From: CAYZXK01 sp964482395 | Lineage (GTDB): Bacteria; Planctomycetota; Phycisphaerae; UBA1845; Fen-1342 | DNA length: 11,949 nt | Assembly (NCBI GenBank): GCA_964482395.1 | Contig: CAYZXK010000017.1 | Span: 1-11,949, forward strand | Reading direction: 5' to 3' | In this document: in pieces, positions 1 through 5,568 of the stretch | Numbering within the stretch: position 1 is the first letter of the stretch | Layout: every line of letters begins with the position of its first letter | Notes under the pieces: generated by a model | The model's input: the letters and a program-made list of their open reading frames with translations, nothing else | Told to the model about the DNA's origin: nothing | Databases searched by the model: none | Position numbers and translations under genes: made by a program

Positions 1-161
1 GATCCAGGCGGCGTTGCTCTGCGGGGCTGCCGTCGCCGTCGCCTCAAGTGGGCTTGTCGGCAGCGGCCAGCCCGGGTCCCCCCCTGCCGGCCTGGCCGCT
101 GCCGACAAGCCCACTTGAGGCGACGGCGACGGCAGCCCCGCAGAGCAACGCCGCCTGGATC
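1..161. repeat. Perfect 70-bp inverted repeat with 21-nt loop (fold-back, probable assembly chimera)
   Basis: Bases 1-70 are the exact reverse complement of bases 92-161, with no mismatch found on checking base by base. The spacer is bases 71-91. The right arm lies inside the reading frame of the leftward membrane protein gene and encodes a normal-looking part of it, so the left arm is the copy that makes no sense. The arm reaches base 1, so its true length could be greater if sequence exists to the left. A perfect 70-bp palindrome with a short loop is unstable in bacteria and far longer than a terminator stem. A fold-back artefact at a contig end is the simplest reading. A real inversion is possible but less likely. 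Confidence 0.95.
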
Positions 162-742
162 GGGGCCAGATGCTCGACGGCCCAGAAGCTGAAGGCCGCC
201 CCGCCCATCAGGCTGCCCGCAGACTCCAGCGCGTACACCTGGTTGAAGCCCAGCGAAGTTTCCGCTGTTGACAGCCGTCCGCTCCGGGCCTCGGACGGAC
301 CAATCCGGCAGGCCAGCGGAAAAGCCATGCCCACCAGCGTGCTGGCCGGCGAAATCAGCAACATCGCAGCCAGAATCGTCGCCGGCAGCGGCAGCAGCTC
401 CCCCGGTCCGACCCCCAACCACGCCCGAGCCCCGCGAAAAAGGTACAGTTCGACGCAGATTGCCGCACTCAGCGTCAGCAGCACCGCCACCAGCCCCGCG
501 CCCGCCCGGGAGCAGACCACCGCCGACTCGGCTATCCGGCCTCCAACCAAAGCTCCCACCGCCACGCCGAGCAGCCAGGCGAACAACACCACCCCCCAGG
601 CCAACTCGCTGCCGGACATCAGGACGGTGGCTTCCCGCAGCAGCAGGGCCTGCCCGACGATGGCCTGTGCCCCCCAGGCCAGCACAACCAAGCTGAGCCA
701 TAAACGACCTGCGTCCACCCGGGCAGAGCTTGAATGCCACAT
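44..742 (-). CDS. Polytopic membrane protein, fused MFS/spermidine-synthase-like family, 3' end lost
   Basis: About six hydrophobic segments are visible (roughly residues 14-34, 46-66, 81-101, 119-140, 175-190, 195-213). The pattern is that of the membrane half of bacterial fused spermidine-synthase-like proteins: GSELAWG followed by a glycine-rich helix, then GMAFPL (138-143), then QVYALESAGSLMGG (168-181). Family members usually continue into a soluble methyltransferase-like synthase domain, which is missing. The frame enters the right arm of the fold-back at residue 195. Residues after about 217 come from the loop and the copied left arm, so the stop at 44-46 is not the natural one. I place the start at the ATG at 742. 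A TTG at 796 would overlap the divergent DUF6599 start. Polyamine synthesis is not proven; membrane relatives often sit beside redox genes. Confidence 0.7.
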   Translation of the reverse strand: MWHSSSARVDAGRLWLSLVVLAWGAQAIVGQALLLREATVLMSGSELAWGVVLFAWLLGVAVGALVGGRIAESAVVCSRAGAGLVAVLLTLSAAICVELYLFRGARAWLGVGPGELLPLPATILAAMLLISPASTLVGMAFPLACRIGPSEARSGRLSTAETSLGFNQVYALESAGSLMGGAAFSFWAVEHLAPIQAALLCGAAVAVASSGLVGSGQAGRGGPGLAAADKPT

Positions 743-789
743 CTTCCGCCAGAGGCTTATGATATGGCGATCGTCCACCGAGGTGTGCG
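743..789. promoter_or_regulatory. Short divergent intergenic region, possible promoter for the DUF6599 operon
   Basis: Only 47 bases separate the two divergent starts. On the + strand TATGAT at 758-763 is a five-of-six match to a -10 box. The only -35-like hexamer, TTGAAT at 730-735, is 22 bases away, which is too far. A GAGG ribosome binding site (780-783) sits six bases before the ATG at 790. The AT-rich spot stands out from the GC-rich surroundings, but promoter assignment is tentative. Confidence 0.25.
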
Positions 790-1434
790 ATGCCAACTTT
801 TTTTCGACGGCATTATGCGAGGCGGCTGGAGGCCGTCGGGCGAACCGAGCAGGCCGTGGGAGCCGTCATCCTGCTGGCGCTGGCCGGCATCCTCACGGCC
901 TACCTGCTCGACCTGGCCACCCACCCAGGCTCCCCGGTAGGGGCGTGGGAGGCGGCCCCGACCGCCCCCGGTGATCGCCTCCCCGACCCCGGCCTGCCCG
1001 ATTGGATCCCCTGCCGGCAGACCGAGCACTTCACCGCCGACAACCTCTTCGAGAAGATCAATGGCCGAGCGGAAGTCTACTTGCAGCATCAGGTGGCCGG
1101 GTTGACCTTCGGGAGCTATTGCCACCAAACCCAGACCGGCCGGACGATTGACGTGTACTGGTTTAACATGGGACGACCGCAGAGCGCTCAAGCGGTCTAT
1201 GAAACGGAGCGACCAGCTCAGCCCGACCCTGTCCCGATCGGCGACGCCGGCTATCAAAGCGGGACAGCCGTCTTCTTCCGGAAAGGTGCGTCCTACGTGC
1301 AGGTGGTACCCAGCGGCCTGGACCCTGCCGACGGCCAGGCTGCCCGCCGGATTGCCGAGCTTCTGGCCGACCGGATCAGCTACCAGAGCGCTGATGGACC
1401 GACCAGCGCCGCCAACCCTGGTCCGCGACCATGA
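790..1434 (+). CDS. Membrane-anchored DUF6599 family protein
   Basis: The protein has 214 residues. A short basic N-terminus is followed by one membrane helix at about residues 22-42. The rest is a soluble domain probably outside the cytoplasmic membrane. The DUF6599 signature is visible: an LFEKINGRAEVYLQ segment (86-99) corresponding to the family's Y-ING-AE-Y-L core, then GLTFGSY (104-110), IDVYWFNMG (120-128) with a following AVYETER, and a SGTAVFFRKGASYVQV strand pair (157-171). DUF6599 has no established biochemical function. A GAGG site six bases upstream supports the start. The stop shares ATGA with the start of the DUF362 gene, so translation is probably coupled. A run of seven T (798-804) lies in codons 3-5. 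The neighbours suggest a role beside a membrane iron-sulfur complex; that is inference. Confidence 0.8.
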   Translation: MPTFFRRHYARRLEAVGRTEQAVGAVILLALAGILTAYLLDLATHPGSPVGAWEAAPTAPGDRLPDPGLPDWIPCRQTEHFTADNLFEKINGRAEVYLQHQVAGLTFGSYCHQTQTGRTIDVYWFNMGRPQSAQAVYETERPAQPDPVPIGDAGYQSGTAVFFRKGASYVQVVPSGLDPADGQAARRIAELLADRISYQSADGPTSAANPGPRP

Positions 1435-2528
1435 CTGATCGACCAATCACTCGCCGCGAGTGCCTGGCCCGGGGAGCCGGGGCAGCGGTCGCTGCCGGCC
1501 TGGCGGCCGCCGGTGGATTCCTGCTGCACGACCGTGAGGGCCGCGACCCGGCCACCGATCTGCCAAGCGCCGGCGGACTGAGGGATTTCTTCGCGGGCAT
1601 CGACTTTCCGGCCGGCAGTCCGCGGATCGCGGTGGTCGTCGGTCATGAGCAACGGATCCGGCAGATGGTCCAGGCCGCACTAGCCGCATTGGACCCGGAG
1701 CTGGGCTTGAAGCGGTTCGTCGGCCGTGGCGATGTGGTCCTTATAAAGCCGAACGTTGGCTTCGATCGTCCGCCGCATTTGGGGGCCACAACCCACCCCG
1801 AAGTGCTGCGCTGGGTGATCCGGCTTTGCCGGGAAGCCGGCGCCAGCCGGGTGATGGTCACCGACAATCCGATCGAATCGCCACAGGCCTGCTTCGCCAA
1901 GTCCGGCATCGGCCCAGTAGTGCAGGCCGAAGGGGCGGAGCTGGTGCTGCCGGCCAGCGGGCGGTTCCGAGTGCTCGCCCCATGGCCGGATCCCGCCGGA
2001 CAGCAGGCGACGGCCGCAAGCATCGACTGGCAGCGCTGGCCCCTGCTGTGGGAACCTCTGGACCAGGCCACCCGGCTGATCGGCCTGGCTCCGGTCAAAG
2101 ATCACAACCTCGCGGGCGGGTCGATGGCGTTGAAGAACTGGTATGGTTTCCTCGGCGGTCGACGAAGCCAGCTTCACCAGGCCATCCATGAGGCGATCAG
2201 CGATCTGGCCCTGCTGCTCAGCCCGACCCTGGTGATCGCCGACGCAACTCGGGTCATGATGCGAAGCGGTCCCACTGGTGGCCGCCTCAGCGACGTCTCC
2301 CCGGGCGGCAAGTTGGGTCGACCGGTGCTGGTCGCCTCAGTGGACCCGGTGGCCTGCGATTCCTGGTGCTACCAGAACCTGCTGGACCGGGATCCGGCCG
2401 GGCTGCCCTACCTGGAGTTGGCGGCCCGCAAAATCCAAAGCCAAATCCGGGCCGGGCGGCGACGTTTCGGCCAGAGCGATTGGCGCGTGTACGGGTCCGA
2501 AGGGAGAATCGCCACGATCAGCGTGTAA
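1431..2528 (+). CDS. DUF362 domain protein with Tat-like leader
   Basis: The protein has 365 residues. The N-terminus carries TRRECLARGAG (7-17) followed by an Ala/Gly-rich hydrophobic stretch to about residue 32, which fits a twin-arginine export signal, though ECL is not the classic FLK core. The DUF362 core follows: VLIKPNVGF (103-111), ATTHPEVLRWVI (119-130), EAGASRVMVTD (135-145), PVKDHNLAGGSMALKNWYG (221-239), LSPTLVIADATRVM (263-276) and LVASVDPVACDSW (300-312). Many DUF362 proteins carry a C-terminal ferredoxin domain. This one has none, and the next gene supplies ferredoxin motifs instead. The family lacks a proven reaction; links to iron-sulfur or redox chemistry come from gene context. 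The ATGA overlap with the DUF6599 gene points to one operon. Confidence 0.85.
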   Translation: MTDRPITRRECLARGAGAAVAAGLAAAGGFLLHDREGRDPATDLPSAGGLRDFFAGIDFPAGSPRIAVVVGHEQRIRQMVQAALAALDPELGLKRFVGRGDVVLIKPNVGFDRPPHLGATTHPEVLRWVIRLCREAGASRVMVTDNPIESPQACFAKSGIGPVVQAEGAELVLPASGRFRVLAPWPDPAGQQATAASIDWQRWPLLWEPLDQATRLIGLAPVKDHNLAGGSMALKNWYGFLGGRRSQLHQAIHEAISDLALLLSPTLVIADATRVMMRSGPTGGRLSDVSPGGKLGRPVLVASVDPVACDSWCYQNLLDRDPAGLPYLELAARKIQSQIRAGRRRFGQSDWRVYGSEGRIATISV

Positions 2529-2565
2529 GTCCGCCAGAGCGGCGGCCAGAGCACCTGCGGTGACC

Positions 2566-4224
2566 ATGATGCGCGACGCACAGACCGGGCTGCCCGCCGA
2601 TCGCCCGCCGCGGCTGCTTCACGCTTGCCGCAACGCGCTGCGGGTGACCTCGGTCCGGATCGTCGTTCAGACTGTCACCTTGGGGCTGCTGGTCTCGTTC
2701 GTCCTGCTGACCACTTCCTCCAGCCTGGACCGACTGCCGGCACTGCGACACTGGGTGGGCAAGCTGCTGGAAGTCGATCCCCTGGCGGCGCTGGCCACGA
2801 CGATCACCACTCATCGGCTCTACAAGGCCCTGATCTGGTCGCTGGTCATCCTGATTCCGACCCTGTTTCTGGGGCGGTTCTTCTGCAACTGGATATGTCC
2901 GCTGGGCACTCTCAACCAGTTTGTCGGTTGGCTGTCCTCCTCCGCCCGGGCGGGCCAAAGACCGTCGGTCGAGGGGCCGTCAGCCAGCCCGAACCGTTAC
3001 CGCCGCAGCCAGGCGACCAAGTATTACGTGCTGATCGCTCTGGTGGCGGCGGCTCTAGTGGGCACGCTGCAAACCGGCCTGCTGGACCCCATCTGCCTGA
3101 TCTACCGGTCGCTGACGGCAGCGGTGTTGCCGGTCGCTCAGATGTCGGCCCCGAACCTGCTGGAAGACCCGCGCCTGCACCAGGGGGCCTGGTTGATCGG
3201 ATTCCTGCTGCTGGCCCTGTTGGCCGCCAACCTGTTCTATCCGCGGTTCTTCTGCCGCGTGCTCTGCCCGCTGGGGGCGTTGCTGGGCCTGCTGAGCCGC
3301 CTGGCCTGGTGGCGCATCCAGCGCGACCCGACCCGGTGCACCGGATGCGGCCTTTGTCTGGCACATTGCGAGGGGGCTTGTGATCCGCATACGCGGCTCC
3401 GCCGGGCCGAGTGCCTGGTGTGCTTCAACTGCATCGAGGATTGCCCGGAAGGTGCCCTGAGATTCGGCTGCCTGCCGTCCCGGCAAGGTGAACGAGCCGG
3501 ACCGGACCTCTCGCGTCGTCAGCTCGTGCTGGCCGGGCTGGCCGGGCTGGTCTTCTACCCGCTGGCGCGCGGCAGCGGGCGGGTCACCCGGGACTTCTCC
3601 AGCCGACTGATCCGCCCCCCAGGCGCGCTCGAAGAGCTGGAGTTTCTCAGACGGTGCATCAAATGCGACCAGTGCATCCGCGTCTGTCCCACTAACGTCA
3701 TCCAGCCGGGATGGTTCGAGGCGGGGCTGGAAGGGCTTTGGACGCCGGTGCTGAACTTCCGGATCGGCCATTGCCAATTGAACTGCACGGCTTGCGGGCA
3801 GGTGTGCCCGACCGGCGCGATCCGGCCGATCACGGTCGCGCAGAAGTTGGGGCTGGGAGAGATGACCGAAGCCGGGCCGATCCGTCTGGGGACTGCTCAT
3901 GTCGATCCGGGCCGGTGCCTGCCGTACAGCGCGGGGATCGCCTGCCAGGTATGCGAGGAGGTCTGCCCCACCAGCCCCAAGGCGATCCGGGTCGAGACCC
4001 TGCCCGGTCGGCAATTCCCGGTGCCCAGGGTAGATCTGAGCCTGTGCATCGGCTGCGGGTTGTGCGAGCGCGAGTGTCCAGTGGCCGGCGACCGCCGAGC
4101 GATTTATGTGACCGCCGACGGCGAGACCCGCTCGCAACGCTATTCGCAGGCCGACCGCAACCGCTCAGTTCGACTGCCCGCGCCGCCCCGCTCAATCCCC
4201 AAACAGGATCGGCTCCCAGAATGA
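2566..4224 (+). CDS. NapH-NapG-like membrane polyferredoxin (natural fusion)
   Basis: The protein has 552 residues. The N-terminal half resembles NapH/NosR-type proteins: four membrane helices (about 30-49, 86-103, 153-171, 209-224), two CxxxCP motifs (C107/C111 and C230/C234), DPICLIYRS (175-182) and two 4Fe-4S motifs (C258-C268, C283-C293). Then SRRQLVLAGLAGL (316-328) looks like a Tat leader retained as a fifth helix. The C-terminal half resembles NapG, with four more motifs: C364-C374, C403/407/410/414, C451/460/463/467 (long first gap, as in NapG) and C494-C504. It probably carries electrons from the quinone pool or cytoplasm to the periplasm. The open frame extends back to 2278 inside the DUF362 gene, but that part has unnatural composition. 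I start at ATG 2566; ATG 2569 has a better-spaced GGTGA. No Nap catalytic subunit is in view, so nitrate is not implied. Confidence 0.85.
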   Translation: MMRDAQTGLPADRPPRLLHACRNALRVTSVRIVVQTVTLGLLVSFVLLTTSSSLDRLPALRHWVGKLLEVDPLAALATTITTHRLYKALIWSLVILIPTLFLGRFFCNWICPLGTLNQFVGWLSSSARAGQRPSVEGPSASPNRYRRSQATKYYVLIALVAAALVGTLQTGLLDPICLIYRSLTAAVLPVAQMSAPNLLEDPRLHQGAWLIGFLLLALLAANLFYPRFFCRVLCPLGALLGLLSRLAWWRIQRDPTRCTGCGLCLAHCEGACDPHTRLRRAECLVCFNCIEDCPEGALRFGCLPSRQGERAGPDLSRRQLVLAGLAGLVFYPLARGSGRVTRDFSSRLIRPPGALEELEFLRRCIKCDQCIRVCPTNVIQPGWFEAGLEGLWTPVLNFRIGHCQLNCTACGQVCPTGAIRPITVAQKLGLGEMTEAGPIRLGTAHVDPGRCLPYSAGIACQVCEEVCPTSPKAIRVETLPGRQFPVPRVDLSLCIGCGLCERECPVAGDRRAIYVTADGETRSQRYSQADRNRSVRLPAPPRSIPKQDRLPE

Positions 4225-4395
4225 CCGCGTAAACGAGGGCGGGAAGCGGGCACTTTCGGCAGGAATCATCGGTATCCGCACCGCCAGTTCGGGATGGCGC
4301 AGGGCCTCGGTGAGGTAGGCGGATGTCTCTGCGACCAGGCGCACCCGCATTTCCTCCCAGGTCTCGAAATGTAGCTTGAATCGACGCAGGTCCAT
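4192..4395 (-). CDS. Small protein of unknown function, 67 residues
   Basis: I do not recognise this gene. It starts 12 bases after the stop of the membrane protein gene on the same strand, with GAGG (4403-4406) seven bases before the ATG, so it is probably translated from the same transcript. The composition is protein-like rather than a GC shadow: FETWEEMRVRLVAETSAYL (10-28) would form an amphipathic helix, then RHPELAVRIP (33-42), and a C-terminus ending FWEPILFGD. It has no signal peptide or membrane helix, so it is likely cytoplasmic. Its last 33 bases overlap the 3' end of the polyferredoxin gene on the other strand. Confidence 0.65.
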   Translation of the reverse strand: MDLRRFKLHFETWEEMRVRLVAETSAYLTEALRHPELAVRIPMIPAESARFPPSFTRSFWEPILFGD

Positions 4396-4407
4396 GACGG
4401 AGCCTCG

Positions 4408-5406
4408 TCACTCTGCGCCGCCTCCCGCGGCATCTCCGTTTCGGCCGCGGTAGAACCAGAGCGTCCCGACCAGTCCGAGGCCGACCATCTCCACCGGCAA
4501 CGCCCGGCTCAGCGCCCAGGCCGGAATGATATTGAGCTGGCATCCGGGCGGCAGTGCCAAGCCCGGGCGGATCGCGGCCGCCACCAGGCCCACCACGCCC
4601 AGCACGAAGGGGGCACCCGCACACCACAGCAGGACGGTCTGGTCGGCCGCCCCGGCATCATTCGGCGGCGGTCCGCCCCGCGACGAACCCCCGCCTGACC
4701 CGCCGACCACTCCAAGGCTGGCGAGTTTTCGACCTGCCAGGCTGCCGGCCAGCGAGCCAACCAGCACCGCGAAGCAAACTTGGCCGCGGTAGGTCCTCGC
4801 CATCGCCGGCCCCATCAGAATGCAGATCGCCACCCCGCCCAGGACGGCGGTCACCAACAGAGCAACCACTCCCTCCCGCCAGGCGCCGCGCCCCACGCCG
4901 ATCAACGCTCGCATCAGCTTCCCCCGCAGCGGAGTTCCAGGCTGCCGACCTTCCCGAACCAGGCCGGCAATCACCATGGCGCCAGCCACACCCGCGATCA
5001 AATACGCGTAGTCGGGGAGCAGTCTCCAGTATGGGCCTCCCACCGGCGGGCCGGGACGCTCGTTGCACAGGATCAGCCAGTCATCCATCGTGCCCCCGGT
5101 CCGACCACGTTCGGCCGCCACCAGCACCAGGGCCAAGCCGATCGCCAGGAGCAGTCGCCGATGGCTCCGCTCCTGGTCGATCAACGTGGCTATGCCTGCC
5201 CCCGCCCAGATCGCGACAACCAGAAGCAGGCCGGCCGCCGGCCCGTATGGGGAAGGCGAAAGCACGATTGGTCGCTCAACGCCGCGCGGCAGCACCGCCG
5301 CAATGGCCAAGTGGAGCGGCACGAGAAACGCCGCAGTCGCGGCGGCAAACCGCATCCGCCCCAGCCAGACCGAGCGGCGGCCGACGCTCTGAGTGATCGT
5401 GGTCAT
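4408..5406 (-). CDS. Polytopic membrane protein of unknown function
   Basis: I do not recognise this 332-residue protein. About eight hydrophobic segments are visible, near residues 18-40, 53-76, 83-99, 133-150, 178-201, 208-226, 260-280 and 305-320. Between helices 3 and 4 lies a short polar loop with RTGGTMDDWLILCNERPG (102-119). A flexible Gly/Ser/Pro-rich linker (about 232-250) separates helices 6 and 7. No catalytic motif stands out, so a transporter or structural membrane role cannot be chosen. The ATG at 5406 has only a poor ribosome binding site. A TTGACC hexamer (5442-5437) lies suitably upstream for a promoter whose transcript would begin at or near the start codon. The 67-residue gene follows directly and is probably co-transcribed. 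Confidence 0.7.
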   Translation of the reverse strand: MTTITQSVGRRSVWLGRMRFAAATAAFLVPLHLAIAAVLPRGVERPIVLSPSPYGPAAGLLLVVAIWAGAGIATLIDQERSHRRLLLAIGLALVLVAAERGRTGGTMDDWLILCNERPGPPVGGPYWRLLPDYAYLIAGVAGAMVIAGLVREGRQPGTPLRGKLMRALIGVGRGAWREGVVALLVTAVLGGVAICILMGPAMARTYRGQVCFAVLVGSLAGSLAGRKLASLGVVGGSGGGSSRGGPPPNDAGAADQTVLLWCAGAPFVLGVVGLVAAAIRPGLALPPGCQLNIIPAWALSRALPVEMVGLGLVGTLWFYRGRNGDAAGGGAE

Positions 5407-5469
5407 AAGCCTAGGCTACCCGCCGGCGGCCAGGGCGGTCAACCGAATGCCGGCCGGCTGGGGCCCGGT

Positions 5470-5497
5470 TTGACAGTGACTTGCCCGGCCCTATAAT
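5470..5497 (+). promoter_or_regulatory. Consensus sigma-70-type promoter (TTGACA-N16-TATAAT)
   Basis: TTGACA at 5470-5475 and TATAAT at 5492-5497 both match the housekeeping consensus exactly, with a 16-base spacer. In such GC-rich sequence a chance pair of perfect hexamers at this spacing is unlikely. Transcription would start near 5504, giving a leader of about 65 bases before the HEAT-repeat gene. Confidence 0.85.
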
Positions 5498-5517
5498 CGC
5501 GACCTGAATTTGAGCCA

Positions 5518-5558
5518 ACCTGCGGCGCAGCAAGCTCAGGCCAGTGCCTGCGCCAGGT
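5518..5558 (+). promoter_or_regulatory. Leader hairpin abutting the ribosome binding site
   Basis: In the leader of the HEAT-repeat gene, ACCTG (5518-5522) plus GCGCAG (5525-5530) pair with CTGCGC (5548-5553) plus CAGGT (5554-5558), leaving a two-base bulge and a 17-base loop. The 3' arm ends directly before GGAGGT (5559-5564), the ribosome binding site four bases ahead of ATG 5569. The stem could limit ribosome access or protect the 5' end. No known riboswitch or protein-binding motif is recognisable. Confidence 0.45.
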
Positions 5559-5568
5559 GGAGGTAGCT

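Noticed and set aside
743..796. TTG start at 796 extending the spermidine-synthase-like protein by 18 residues
   Set aside because: A rare start codon that would overlap the divergent DUF6599 start; the ATG at 742 gives a normal N-terminus for the family.
48..974. Long rightward frame of 308 codons at the window start
   Set aside because: It is antisense to the membrane protein gene, rich in Ala/Pro/Ser/Thr/Arg as expected of a GC shadow, passes through the fold-back and has no family motifs.
2278..2565. Upstream extension of the polyferredoxin frame into the DUF362 gene
   Set aside because: The extra 96 codons overlap a well-supported gene, have Arg/Trp/Ser-rich shadow composition and lack a ribosome binding site; the family-like sequence begins at 2566.
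3526..3552. Short tandem repeat of a ten-base unit in the polyferredoxin gene
   Set aside because: It simply encodes the LAGLAGL hydrophobic stretch and is expected from codon bias.
3055..4137. 360-codon leftward frame antisense to the polyferredoxin gene
   Set aside because: Gln/Ala/Arg-rich with no hydrophobic core or motif, while the opposite strand carries six cysteine motifs in order.
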